Source of the DNA: Bacillus sonorensis NBRC 101234 = KCTC 13918
GTDB taxonomy: Bacteria > Bacillota > Bacilli > Bacillales > Bacillaceae
Assembly (NCBI RefSeq): GCF_001592005.1
Contig: NZ_BCVZ01000001.1
Coordinates: 496,001 to 560,000, forward strand
Length of the DNA stretch: 64,000 nucleotides
Direction of reading: 5' to 3'
The notes under the pieces were generated by a model. That model saw only the letters and a list, made by a program, of their open reading frames with translations. It searched no databases and was not told the DNA's origin. A program made the translations under genes and the position numbers. Below are positions 46,913-55,882 of this stretch, in pieces; the stretch's first letter is position 1, and every line of letters begins with the position of its first letter.

Positions 46913-47644
46913 ATGAGCAAATCTAAAAATCTTTTATATCCGGAGAAGTGGCTTTCAAGAGCTTCAACAGGTGTTCGCGTTGCATGCGAGCTGAGAATGC
47001 GCATTATTTCCGGCTTGATTGAAAGCGGTACCATTTTATCCGAAAATAAATTGGCTGCGGAATTCTCGGTGAGCCGGTCTCCCATCCGCGAGGCTTTAAA
47101 AATACTGGCATCGGAAAAAATCATCCGTTTGGAAAGGATGGGCGCCGTTGTCATCGGTTTAACTGAAAAAGAAATCGGAGAAATTTATGATGTGCGTCTG
47201 GTGATGGAAACATTCGTATTCGAACAGCTTGGACGGGCCAATGTCGATGAACTGGTAACAGACCTCAGCAAAATATTGGAGATGATGAAAGTCTCCATCA
47301 AATACAAAGATGCCGACGAGTTCTCATTTCAAGACGTCTTATTTCACGAAACGATTGTCCGCTCCATCAATCATTCTTACATTTTGATGATATGGAACAA
47401 TCTCAAACCTGTGATGGAAAGTTTTATTCTTTTATCCATGCGGGCCCGCTTAAAAGAAAAATACGAAGACTTTGAACGAATTCTCGATAACCATGAACTT
47501 TATATCCAAGCGATCAAAACGAAAGACAGGGATCTGATGCTTAAATCCCTACATCAAAATTTCGATGACGTGCAAGGTAAAGTTGAAGATCTGTGGCTGT
47601 CGCAACAAATGCTGGCGAAAGGGGCCGAACAAGAAAATGACTAG
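46913..47644 (+). CDS. gntR: GntR, gluconate operon repressor
   Basis: Founding-type GntR regulator of 243 residues. The N-terminal winged helix has LAAEFSVSRSPIREALKILA near residue 47, and the all-helical FCD effector domain follows (IYDVRLVMETFVFEQL; FHETIVRSINHSY with metal/ligand residues). It binds the palindrome at 46869 and is released by gluconate. A perfect cre lies inside the gene at 47020. Its stop overlaps the gntK start by eight bases. Confidence 0.95.
   Translation: MSKSKNLLYPEKWLSRASTGVRVACELRMRIISGLIESGTILSENKLAAEFSVSRSPIREALKILASEKIIRLERMGAVVIGLTEKEIGEIYDVRLVMETFVFEQLGRANVDELVTDLSKILEMMKVSIKYKDADEFSFQDVLFHETIVRSINHSYILMIWNNLKPVMESFILLSMRARLKEKYEDFERILDNHELYIQAIKTKDRDLMLKSLHQNFDDVQGKVEDLWLSQQMLAKGAEQEND
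47020..47033 (+). promoter_or_regulatory. cre site inside gntR
   Basis: TGAAAGCGGTACCA fits the cre consensus and is the sequence known as the downstream cre of the B. subtilis gnt operon; CcpA bound here blocks elongation. Confidence 0.85.
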
Positions 47645-49178
47645 TTATATGTTAGGCATAGATATCGGTACGACAAGCACGAAAGCGGTTTTATTCTGTG
47701 AAAAAGGGGACGTGATCCAAAAGGAAAGCATCGGCTACCCGCTTTACACACCGGACATCTCGACCGCTGAACAAAACCCGGATGAGATCTTTCAGGCCGT
47801 CATCCAGTCAACGGCGAAAATCATGCAGCAGCATCCTGACAAACAGCCGTCATTCATTTCATTCAGCAGCGCCATGCACAGCGTGATCGCCATGGATGAG
47901 CATGACCTGCCGCTGACGCCCTGCATCACATGGGCGGATAACCGCAGTGAAGGCTGGGCGCATAAAATCAAAGATGAACTGAATGGACACGATGTCTACA
48001 AACGGACAGGGACGCCGATTCATCCCATGTCGCCTTTCAGCAAAATCGCCTGGATTGTGCACGATCGCCCTGAAATCGCTTCCAAAGCTAAAAAATATAT
48101 AGGAATCAAAGAATATGTCTTTAAAAAGCTGTTTGATCAATATGTGATCGACTATTCCCTGGCTTCGGCCATGGGGATGATGAATCTCAATAAGCTGGAT
48201 TGGGATGAAGAAGCATTAGCCATCGCCGGGGTTACACGAGACCATTTGTCTACACTCGTCCCGACGACAGAGATCTTTCACAACTGCAATCCCGATGTTG
48301 CGAAGCAAATGGGGATCGATCCGAAAACGCCAGTTGTCATTGGAGCAAGCGACGGCGTGCTGTCTAATCTGGGCGTCAATGCCATTAAAAAAGGCGAAAT
48401 TGCCGTCACAATCGGGACAAGCGGCGCCATTCGAACGATCATCGACAAGCCTCAAACAGATGAAAAAGGGCGAATCTTTTGCTACGCCTTGACCGATAAG
48501 CATTGGGTCATCGGCGGACCGGTAAACAACGGCGGAATCGTTCTCCGCTGGATTCGGGATGAATTCGCCTCTTCAGAAATCGAAACGGCAAAAAGGCTCG
48601 GAATTGATCCATACGATGTGCTGACGAAAATCGCTGAACGCGTAAAACCCGGTGCCGACGGCCTGCTGTTTCATCCATATCTTGCGGGTGAACGCGCTCC
48701 GTTATGGAACCCGGATGTGCGCGGATCGTTTTTCGGCCTGACCATGTCCCATAAAAAAGAACATATGATTCGGGCGGCATTGGAAGGAGTCATCTACAAC
48801 TTATACACCGTATTTTTAGCATTGACGGAATGCATGGACGGCCCCGTCACCAGGATTCAGGCGACAGGGGGCTTTGCAAGGTCTGCCGTTTGGCGGCAAA
48901 TGATGGCCGATATTTTCGAATCGGAAGTCGTCGTCCCGGAAAGCTATGAAAGTTCATGTCTCGGAGCCTGTATTTTAGGTTTGTATGCCACGGGAAAAAT
49001 CGATTCTTTCGAGGTTGTTTCTGACATGATCGGCAGTACCAACCGACATGCGCCGGAAGAAGAGTCGGCCAAGGAGTACAGAAAATTGATGCCGATCTTT
49101 ATCAACTTATCGAGAGCATTGGAACAGGAATATACGCAAATTGCCAATTATCAAAGAAGCTTAACCAACCAAAAATAG
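47637..49178 (+). CDS. gntK: GntK, gluconokinase (FGGY family)
   Basis: Phosphorylates gluconate to 6-phosphogluconate. 513 residues. N-terminal phosphate motif GIDIGTTSTKAVLF (residues 6-19), substrate region TPCITWADNRS near 102, second-domain motifs TIGTSGAIRTI and LAGERAPLWNPDVRG, and FGGY signature QATGGFARSAVWRQMMADIF near 428. Start at 47637 (MTSYMLGIDIG) is inside the gntR 3' end. Followed by gntP at 22 bases. Confidence 0.95.
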   Translation: MTSYMLGIDIGTTSTKAVLFCEKGDVIQKESIGYPLYTPDISTAEQNPDEIFQAVIQSTAKIMQQHPDKQPSFISFSSAMHSVIAMDEHDLPLTPCITWADNRSEGWAHKIKDELNGHDVYKRTGTPIHPMSPFSKIAWIVHDRPEIASKAKKYIGIKEYVFKKLFDQYVIDYSLASAMGMMNLNKLDWDEEALAIAGVTRDHLSTLVPTTEIFHNCNPDVAKQMGIDPKTPVVIGASDGVLSNLGVNAIKKGEIAVTIGTSGAIRTIIDKPQTDEKGRIFCYALTDKHWVIGGPVNNGGIVLRWIRDEFASSEIETAKRLGIDPYDVLTKIAERVKPGADGLLFHPYLAGERAPLWNPDVRGSFFGLTMSHKKEHMIRAALEGVIYNLYTVFLALTECMDGPVTRIQATGGFARSAVWRQMMADIFESEVVVPESYESSCLGACILGLYATGKIDSFEVVSDMIGSTNRHAPEEESAKEYRKLMPIFINLSRALEQEYTQIANYQRSLTNQK

Positions 49179-49200
49179 CGAAAGAAATGGAGGCGCTATC

Positions 49201-50547
49201 ATGCCATTAATCATTGTCACAGTCGGGATCTTAGTGTTATTGCTATTCATTATGGGCTTGAAACTCAACACGTTTGTTTCCTTAATCATCGTTTCGTTTG
49301 GCGTTGCTTTAGCACTTGGAATGCCGTTTGATAAGATCGTCGGCACAATTGAAGAAGGATTGGGCGGAACGCTCGGCCACATCGCCTTGATTTTCGGACT
49401 CGGCGCCATGCTCGGCAAGCTGATCGCAGATTCGGGCGGGGCGCAGCGCATCGCGATGACACTCGTCAATAAATTCGGTGAGAAAAATATCCAATGGGCA
49501 GTCGTTATTGCCTCATTCATTATCGGTGTCGCTTTATTCTTTGAAGTAGGATTGGTTTTATTAATCCCAATTGTGTTTGCGATTTCAAGGGAATTAAAAA
49601 TATCGATTCTTTTCCTCGGCATCCCGATGGCGGCGGCTTTATCCGTTACACACGGCTTCCTGCCTCCGCATCCCGGACCGACAGCGATCGCCGGGGAATA
49701 CGGGGCAAATATCGGGGAAGTCTTGCTGTACGGTTTCATTGTTGCGATTCCGACAGTCCTGATCGCCGGACCTATCTTTACGAAAATCGCCAAAAAGATC
49801 GTACCCGAATCATTTACGAAAACCGGGAATATCGCGTCATTAGGTGAACAAAAAACATTCAAGCTTGAAGACACGCCAAGTTTTGGAATCAGTGTATTTA
49901 CTGCAATGCTTCCCGTTATCATTATGTCGATTTCTACAATTATTACACTGCTTCAAGAAACAATAGGGCTTCAGGATAATGGTTTTCTGGCATTTATCCG
50001 TCTTATCGGAAATGCCTCTACTTCGATGGTGATCTCCTTACTGGTTGCGGTTTATACCATGGGGATCGCCAGAAACATTCCGATCAAAACGGTGATGGAC
50101 TCTTGTTCAACGGCCGTTACACAAATCGGGATGATGCTCTTGATCATCGGTGGCGGCGGCGCCTTCAAACAAGTATTAATTAACGGCGGTGTAGGCGATT
50201 ATGTAGCCGAATTATTCAAAGGAACCTCCATGTCGCCGATCTTGCTCGCCTGGTTGATCGCTGCGATCCTCCGCATTTCCCTGGGATCTGCCACTGTTGC
50301 CGCTTTGTCCACTACCGGGCTTGTCATTCCCATGCTGGGCCATTCCGATGTCAATCTCGCATTGGTCGTGCTGGCAACCGGAGCCGGAAGTGTCATCGCT
50401 TCCCATGTCAATGACGCCGGCTTCTGGATGTTCAAAGAGTACTTTGGTTTAAGCATGAAAGAAACATTTGCGACATGGACATTGCTGGAAACGGTTATCG
50501 CAGTAGCCGGACTAGGATTCACATTACTGCTCAGTTTATTTGTATAA
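49201..50547 (+). CDS. gntP: GntP, gluconate:H+ symporter
   Basis: Gluconate permease of 448 residues with about 12 membrane segments. Family motifs are GHIALIFGLGAMLGKLIADSGGAQRIA in two parts near residue 60, HGFLPPHPGPTAIA near 155, and GAGSVIASHVNDAGFWMFKEYF near 395. The ATG follows TGGAGGCGC. Third gene of the gnt operon; gntZ starts 21 bases later. A long open frame on the other strand inside this gene is a composition artefact. Confidence 0.95.
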   Translation: MPLIIVTVGILVLLLFIMGLKLNTFVSLIIVSFGVALALGMPFDKIVGTIEEGLGGTLGHIALIFGLGAMLGKLIADSGGAQRIAMTLVNKFGEKNIQWAVVIASFIIGVALFFEVGLVLLIPIVFAISRELKISILFLGIPMAAALSVTHGFLPPHPGPTAIAGEYGANIGEVLLYGFIVAIPTVLIAGPIFTKIAKKIVPESFTKTGNIASLGEQKTFKLEDTPSFGISVFTAMLPVIIMSISTIITLLQETIGLQDNGFLAFIRLIGNASTSMVISLLVAVYTMGIARNIPIKTVMDSCSTAVTQIGMMLLIIGGGGAFKQVLINGGVGDYVAELFKGTSMSPILLAWLIAAILRISLGSATVAALSTTGLVIPMLGHSDVNLALVVLATGAGSVIASHVNDAGFWMFKEYFGLSMKETFATWTLLETVIAVAGLGFTLLLSLFV

Positions 50548-50568
50548 CATTGATGAAGGAGTAAACAT

Positions 50569-51972
50569 ATGGTTAATACAATTGGTGTCATCGGCTTAGG
50601 CGTGATGGGCGGCAATATCGCCTTAAACATGGCCGCAAAAGGAGAACAAGTCGCCGTTTATAATTACACAAGGGATTTAACAGATCAGCTGATGCAAAAC
50701 ATCGAAGAACTGCCTGTCAGTCCGTACTATGAGCTTCAAGATTTCGTCCAGTCATTGGAAACACCGAGAAAAATCTTTCTGATGGTGACAGCGGGCAAAC
50801 CGGTGGACTCTGTGATCGACTCATTAATCCCGCTGCTTGAAAAAGGAGACGTCATCATGGACGGAGGCAACTCCCACTACAAAGATACGGAGCGAAGATA
50901 TGACAAGCTGAAAGCGAAAGGAATCGGCTATTTGGGAATCGGGATTTCCGGCGGTGAAATCGGTGCGTTAACAGGACCTTCCATCATGCCGGGCGGAGAC
51001 CGGGACGTCTATGAAAAAGCCGCTCCCATCTTGACAAAAATCGCTGCGCAAGTCGGAGCTGACCCATGCTGTGTATATATCGGTCCAAAAGGAGCCGGAC
51101 ACTTTGTCAAAATGGTGCACAACGGGATTGAATATGCTGACATGCAGCTGATCGCAGAAGCCTATGCATTTTTAAGAGAAAGATTGCGTTTACCCATTGA
51201 TGAAATCGCTGCCATTTTCGAAACGTGGAATCAAGGCGAGCTGAAAAGCTATTTAATCGAAATCACGGCGGAGATTTTAAGGAAAAAGGACGACAAAACA
51301 GGGAAGCCGCTGATCGACGTCATTCTAGATAAAACTGGGCAAAAAGGGACAGGCAAATGGACGAGCATACAAGCCATCGACAATGGCATTCCATCCTCCA
51401 TTATCACGGAATCGCTGTTTGCGCGCTTTCTGTCTTCCTTAAAAGAAGAACGGGTGGCTGCTGAAAAGGTGCTCGCCGGTCCTGAAAAAGAAGAACGGCC
51501 TATGGATAAAGACTTGTGGATCGACTTCGTCAAACAAGCATTATACATGGGAAAAGTCTGCGCCTACGCGCAAGGCTTCACCCAATATAAAATGACGTCA
51601 GAGCTTTACGGATGGGACTTGCCTTTGAAGGATATCGCCCTGATTTTCCGCGGCGGCTGCATCATCCGGGCCGAATTTTTAAACCTGATCAGCAAAGCAT
51701 TCCAACAGCAGCCGGACCTGTCCAATTTGCTGACCGCGCCTTTCTTTACCGAAAAGCTTAAAGAATACCAAACCGCTTTGCGAAAAGTCGTCTGTGAAGG
51801 CATCAGCTCAGGCATGTCACTCCCATGCTTCAGCACATCCCTCTCCTATTACGACGGCTACCGGACAGGCCGGTCAAACGCCAATCTGCTGCAGGCGCAG
51901 CGCGACTATTTTGGCGCGCATACGTATGAGCGCACAGATATGGACGGTGTATTCCATACCGCTTGGCATTAA
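50569..51972 (+). CDS. gntZ: GntZ, 6-phosphogluconate dehydrogenase
   Basis: Oxidative decarboxylation of 6-phosphogluconate to ribulose-5-phosphate. 467 residues, standard dimeric type. NAD(P) motif GVIGLGVMGGNIALNMAAKG at residues 6-25, substrate motif GISGGEIGALTGPSIMPGG near 127, catalytic GPKGAGHFVKMVHNGIEYADM near 180 with the Lys and His, and the C-terminal tail FHTAWH. AAGGAG precedes the ATG. Last gene of gntRKPZ. Confidence 0.95.
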   Translation: MVNTIGVIGLGVMGGNIALNMAAKGEQVAVYNYTRDLTDQLMQNIEELPVSPYYELQDFVQSLETPRKIFLMVTAGKPVDSVIDSLIPLLEKGDVIMDGGNSHYKDTERRYDKLKAKGIGYLGIGISGGEIGALTGPSIMPGGDRDVYEKAAPILTKIAAQVGADPCCVYIGPKGAGHFVKMVHNGIEYADMQLIAEAYAFLRERLRLPIDEIAAIFETWNQGELKSYLIEITAEILRKKDDKTGKPLIDVILDKTGQKGTGKWTSIQAIDNGIPSSIITESLFARFLSSLKEERVAAEKVLAGPEKEERPMDKDLWIDFVKQALYMGKVCAYAQGFTQYKMTSELYGWDLPLKDIALIFRGGCIIRAEFLNLISKAFQQQPDLSNLLTAPFFTEKLKEYQTALRKVVCEGISSGMSLPCFSTSLSYYDGYRTGRSNANLLQAQRDYFGAHTYERTDMDGVFHTAWH

Positions 51973-51994
51973 CATCCTGTTAGGATAACGGTTG

Positions 51995-52043
51995 AACTGC
52001 ACCCTGATTGTTAAAATCTTAATAATTGGAGTGCAGTTTTTCT
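51995..52043 (+). terminator. Terminator after gntZ
   Basis: AACTGCAC / GTGCAGTT stem with a long loop, followed by TTTTC. Confidence 0.7.
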
Positions 52044-52120
52044 CGTTCCAAAGGCTTAATCCATGAAAATTTAATATTTCAAAATAATTTATTTCCAGTT
52101 CATAATCCATGGGTTCTATT

Positions 52121-52134
52121 TGAAAACGCTTTTA
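52121..52134 (+). promoter_or_regulatory. cre-like site upstream of adhE
   Basis: TGAAAACGCTTTTA matches 13 of 14 cre positions in the adhE upstream region. Confidence 0.55.
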
Positions 52135-52182
52135 AAAACGCACACATGAGCAATTTTTCCCGTTTTCATGATGATTCATATT

Positions 52183-52200
52183 TTGTTCAACATTTCACAA
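52183..52200. promoter_or_regulatory. Rex-like site 1 upstream of adhE
   Basis: TTGTTCAACATTTCACAA matches the Rex consensus TTGTGAANNNNTTCACAA except at two positions. It lies just before the probable adhE promoter (TATGAT near 52223). Confidence 0.55.
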
Positions 52201-52258
52201 ACTATTATATTAACTCCCGTGCTATGATTAGATTCATAAAAAACAAGGAGTAGATGCC

Positions 52259-52306
52259 ATGACAAACTACTTATTCTCACATCAAACAAGCCCCATATCA
52301 CCATAA
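52259..52306 (+). CDS. 15-codon upstream peptide in the adhE leader
   Basis: ATG at 52259 preceded by AAGGAG with an 8-base spacer opens MTNYLFSHQTSPISP and a TAA stop. It lies between the probable promoter and the adhE start. No family is known to me. It could be a regulatory leader peptide or a chance open frame; the strong ribosome site favours translation. Confidence 0.45.
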   Translation: MTNYLFSHQTSPISP

Positions 52307-52324
52307 AAATTTTTAGCCACACTT

Positions 52325-52342
52325 GTGAAATACGTCACAAAC
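52325..52342. promoter_or_regulatory. Rex-like site 2 upstream of adhE
   Basis: TTGTGAAATACGTCACAA matches TTGTGAANNNNTTCACAA at all but one fixed position. NADH-responsive repression of adhE by Rex is expected. Confidence 0.75.
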
Positions 52343-52421
52343 TTGAGCCTGCAACACCTTTGGAAAAGCTCTGGACATCCTGTTTGAAATCAATCCTATT
52401 AATTCAATGGAGGGGTTTACA

Positions 52422-55025
52422 ATGGCAGTCGACGAAAAGGAAATCAAACAAAAGCAAAACGTTTCAAAAACGATTGACCGTTTAGTGGAAAAGGGTCTGA
52501 AAGCGCTAGAAGAATTCCGCAGCTTTGATCAGGAGCAAATTGATGAAATCGTCAAACAAATGGCGCTTGCCGGCCTTGATCAGCATATGCACCTTGCAAA
52601 GCTTGCTGTAGAAGAAACAAAACGCGGCGTATACGAAGATAAAATCATTAAAAATATGTTTGCCACAGAATATGTCTATCATAATATCAAATACAATAAA
52701 ACAGTTGGGATCATTAACGAAAACGAACATGAAGGGGTCATTGAAATTGCAGAACCTGTAGGTATAGTCGCCGGGGTGACGCCAGTGACAAACCCTACCT
52801 CCACCACCATGTTCAAGTCTCTGATCTCGATTAAAACAAGAAATCCCATTGTGTTTGCGTTCCATCCATCCGCCCAAAAATCCAGCGCCGAAGCTGCCAG
52901 GATTTTGCGAGACGCGGCTGTTCAAGCAGGGGCACCGGAACATTGCATTCAATGGATCGAAACGCCGTCACGCGAAGCAACCCAGGCGTTAATGACCCAT
53001 CCGAAGATTTCCCTCATTCTTGCCACAGGAGGCTCCGGCATGGTGAAATCCGCCTACAGCTCAGGCAAACCGGCACTTGGCGTCGGACCGGGAAATGTTC
53101 CATGCTACATTGAGAAATCTGCGAACTTGAAACAAGCCGTCAATGATCTGATTTTATCCAAAACATTTGATAACGGTATGATCTGCGCTTCCGAGCAGGC
53201 GGTCATCATCGATAAAGACGTTTATTCAGACGTCAGAAGAGAATTGACAGCCAACAATTGTTATTTATTAAACGAAGCGGAAAAAGCGAAAGTAGAAAAA
53301 TTGGTCATCAACGAATCTACCTGTGCCGTCAATCCCGCTATTGTCGGAATGTCGGCCTGCAACATCGCCGAAATGGCGGGTATAAAGGTTCCTGAAGGCA
53401 CGAAAATCCTCGTTGCCGAATTAAAAGGAGTGGGGCCGGAATATCCGCTTTCAAGAGAAAAATTAAGCCCTGTGTTAGCCTGCTACAAAGTCAGCGGACT
53501 ACAGGAAGGATTAAAACGGGCCGAAGAAATGCTCGAATTCGGCGGCTTGGGCCACTCCGCCGTCATCCATACCACCGACAAGGAAGCCATTGAGCAATTC
53601 GGATTAAGGATGAAAGCAGGGCGGATCATTGTCAATGCACCGTCCTCCCAAGGGGCGATCGGTGATATTTATAATGCCTATATGCCGTCCTTAACACTGG
53701 GCTGCGGCACATATGGAGGAAACTCTGTTTCGACAAACGTCGGTGCCGTTCATTTAATCAATACAAAAAAAGTGGCAAAAAGGAATGTCAATATGCAATG
53801 GTTTAAAGTTCCGCCAAAAATTTATTTTGAAAAACATTCAACACAATATTTAGCGAAAATGCCTAACATCTCAAAAGCGTTTATCGTGACAGATCCGGGA
53901 ATGGTGAAATTGGGATATGTGGAACGCGTCCTCTACTATTTAAGAAAACGCCCGGATTATGTTCATTGCGAAATTTTCTCCGATGTAGAGCCTGATCCAT
54001 CCATCGAAACGGTGATGAAAGGCGTTGAATCGATGGCCAGCTTCCAGCCGGATGTCATTATCGCCCTTGGCGGAGGTTCTGCAATGGATGCCGCAAAAGG
54101 AATGTGGATGTTCTATGAGCACCCTGACGCTGAATTCTTCGGATTAAAACAGAAATTTTTAGACATCCGCAAGCGCATCGTCAAATATCCGAAATTAGGC
54201 GAAAAAGCAAAATTCGTTGCCATTCCAACGACATCAGGAACCGGCTCTGAGGTCACCTCATTTTCTGTCATTACAGATAAAGAGGCCAATACAAAATATC
54301 CGCTTGCCGACTATGAATTAACGCCGGATGTTGCCATCATCGACCCGCAGTTTGTCATGACCGTGCCGAAGCATATTACGGCAGACACCGGAATGGACGT
54401 ATTGACGCATGCGATTGAATCGTATGTATCCTGCATGGCCAACGACTATACCGACGGCTTGGCGATGAAAGCCATCCAGCTCATATTTGAATACTTGCCA
54501 AAAGCGTACAAAAACGGCAGCGATGAAGTTGCCCGCGAAAAAGTGCATAATGCTTCAACAATTGCCGGTATGGCATTCTCAAATGCGTTCCTTGGCATTA
54601 ACCACAGCCTGGCCCATAAACTGGGGGCGGAGTTCCATATTGCCCATGGCCGCGCAAATGCCGTTCTTCTGCCGCATGTCATACGCTATAATGCGACCAA
54701 ACCGAAAAAATTTACGGCATTCCCTAAATACAGCCACTTCGTAGCCGACCAGCGCTACGCGGAAATCGCCAGAACCCTGGGCTTGCCGGCAAAAACGACA
54801 GAAGAAGGCGTTGAAAGCCTGATCCAGGCCATTATCGGGCTTGCGAAACAGCTTGATATCCCAATGAGCCTCAAACAAAACAATATCGACGCCGTTGCCT
54901 TCGAAAACAAAGTAGATATCATGGCAGACCGCGCTTTTGAAGACCAATGCACAACAGCGAATCCGAAGCTTCCGCTTGTGTCTGACCTCGCTGACATCTA
55001 CCGTGCTGCTTTTAAAGGAGTTTAA
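52422..55025 (+). CDS. adhE: AdhE, bifunctional acetaldehyde-CoA/alcohol dehydrogenase
   Basis: Fermentative enzyme of 867 residues that reduces acetyl-CoA to acetaldehyde and then ethanol; forms spirosomes in other bacteria. The N-terminal aldehyde dehydrogenase (about 1-440) has the catalytic Cys in FDNGMICASEQAVI near 252. The C-terminal iron alcohol dehydrogenase (about 455-867) has the GGGSAMDAAKGMW NAD motif near 550 and His ligands in HAIESYVSC, NAFLGINHSLAHKLG and FHIAHGRANA. Start at 52422 (MAVDEKEIKQ) follows GGAGGGG by 6 bases. Rex-like and cre-like sites upstream indicate redox and carbon control. Confidence 0.95.
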   Translation: MAVDEKEIKQKQNVSKTIDRLVEKGLKALEEFRSFDQEQIDEIVKQMALAGLDQHMHLAKLAVEETKRGVYEDKIIKNMFATEYVYHNIKYNKTVGIINENEHEGVIEIAEPVGIVAGVTPVTNPTSTTMFKSLISIKTRNPIVFAFHPSAQKSSAEAARILRDAAVQAGAPEHCIQWIETPSREATQALMTHPKISLILATGGSGMVKSAYSSGKPALGVGPGNVPCYIEKSANLKQAVNDLILSKTFDNGMICASEQAVIIDKDVYSDVRRELTANNCYLLNEAEKAKVEKLVINESTCAVNPAIVGMSACNIAEMAGIKVPEGTKILVAELKGVGPEYPLSREKLSPVLACYKVSGLQEGLKRAEEMLEFGGLGHSAVIHTTDKEAIEQFGLRMKAGRIIVNAPSSQGAIGDIYNAYMPSLTLGCGTYGGNSVSTNVGAVHLINTKKVAKRNVNMQWFKVPPKIYFEKHSTQYLAKMPNISKAFIVTDPGMVKLGYVERVLYYLRKRPDYVHCEIFSDVEPDPSIETVMKGVESMASFQPDVIIALGGGSAMDAAKGMWMFYEHPDAEFFGLKQKFLDIRKRIVKYPKLGEKAKFVAIPTTSGTGSEVTSFSVITDKEANTKYPLADYELTPDVAIIDPQFVMTVPKHITADTGMDVLTHAIESYVSCMANDYTDGLAMKAIQLIFEYLPKAYKNGSDEVAREKVHNASTIAGMAFSNAFLGINHSLAHKLGAEFHIAHGRANAVLLPHVIRYNATKPKKFTAFPKYSHFVADQRYAEIARTLGLPAKTTEEGVESLIQAIIGLAKQLDIPMSLKQNNIDAVAFENKVDIMADRAFEDQCTTANPKLPLVSDLADIYRAAFKGV

Positions 55026-55026
55026 T

Positions 55027-55060
55027 AGAAAGCCATCCTTAATCGGATGGCTTTTCTTTC
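55027..55060 (+). terminator. Terminator after adhE
   Basis: GAAAGCCATCC-TTAATC-GGATGGCTTTTC stem with T-run. Confidence 0.85.
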
Positions 55061-55188
55061 AATTCACACCCTCTAATTGAGAATTAAACAGTCAAAAAAC
55101 AATCCCTCAAACTGAGCTCACCGTTGCGTTTTATCAGCTAATGCAAAACCGGACACATAAATAAAATATAACAATTAAGTTTTTTGCC

Positions 55189-55242
55189 TTGACAAACAGC
55201 ATGTTCTATTTAATAATTTATACATGATTAGAATTATTATAG
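55189..55242 (+). promoter_or_regulatory. ahpCF promoter with PerR-like box
   Basis: TTGACA (55189-55194) and AATAAT (55212-55217) with a 17-base spacer form a promoter. TTAGAATTATTATAG (55228-55242) matches 13 of 15 positions of the PerR box (TTATAATNATTATAA), placed just downstream of the -10 where a repressor would block transcription. Confidence 0.75.
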
Positions 55243-55305
55243 ATAAATAAAGTTTTCAACTTTATATTATTTATAAAACTACATGTTTCAGGAGGAAGAT
55301 ATATT

Positions 55306-55869
55306 ATGTCTTTAATCGGAAAAGAAGTACAACCATTCGCAGCTAAAGCTTACAAAAACGGTGAGTTTATCGATGTAACACACGAAGACCTGAAAGGCCA
55401 ATGGAGCATTTTCTGCTTCTATCCGGCTGATTTCTCATTCGTTTGCCCGACTGAGCTTGAAGATCTTCAAAACCATTATGAAGCGCTAAAAGAACTTGGT
55501 GTTGAAGTATACTCTGTTTCTACAGATACTCACTTCGTACACAAAGGCTGGCACGACAGCTCTGAAAAAATCGGCAAAATTACTTACGCGATGATCGGCG
55601 ATCCGTCTCAAACGATCTCCCGCAACTTTGAAGTATTGAACGAAGAAGAAGGTCTTGCAGACCGCGGAACATTCATCATCGATCCAGACGGCGTGATCCA
55701 GGCTGTTGAAATCAACGCAGGCGGTATCGGCCGTGATGCAAGCATTCTGATCAATAAAGTAAAAGCGGCGCAATATGTCCGCCAAAACCCAGGTGAAGTT
55801 TGCCCGGCTAAATGGGAAGAAGGTTCTGAAACACTGACACCAAGCCTTGATCTAGTAGGTAAAATCTAA
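55306..55869 (+). CDS. ahpC: AhpC, alkyl hydroperoxide reductase peroxiredoxin
   Basis: Typical two-Cys peroxiredoxin of 187 residues. Peroxidatic Cys47 is in [11 protein letters not shown] and resolving Cys166 in [11 protein letters not shown]. It reduces hydrogen peroxide and organic hydroperoxides and is recycled by AhpF. The ATG follows AGGAGGAAG. Its codon use is strongly biased, as expected for an abundant protein. It is 13 bases upstream of ahpF. Confidence 0.96.
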   Translation: MSLIGKEVQPFAAKAYKNGEFIDVTHEDLKGQWSIFCFYPADFSFVCPTELEDLQNHYEALKELGVEVYSVSTDTHFVHKGWHDSSEKIGKITYAMIGDPSQTISRNFEVLNEEEGLADRGTFIIDPDGVIQAVEINAGGIGRDASILINKVKAAQYVRQNPGEVCPAKWEEGSETLTPSLDLVGKI

Positions 55870-55882
55870 GGAGTGCATTCAA

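Noticed and set aside
49161-49922. 253-codon open frame on the minus strand opposite gntP
   Set aside because: It lies wholly inside gntP, whose membrane-protein motifs are clear; the antisense translation is low-complexity Ser/Pro/Ile-rich and has no ribosome site.
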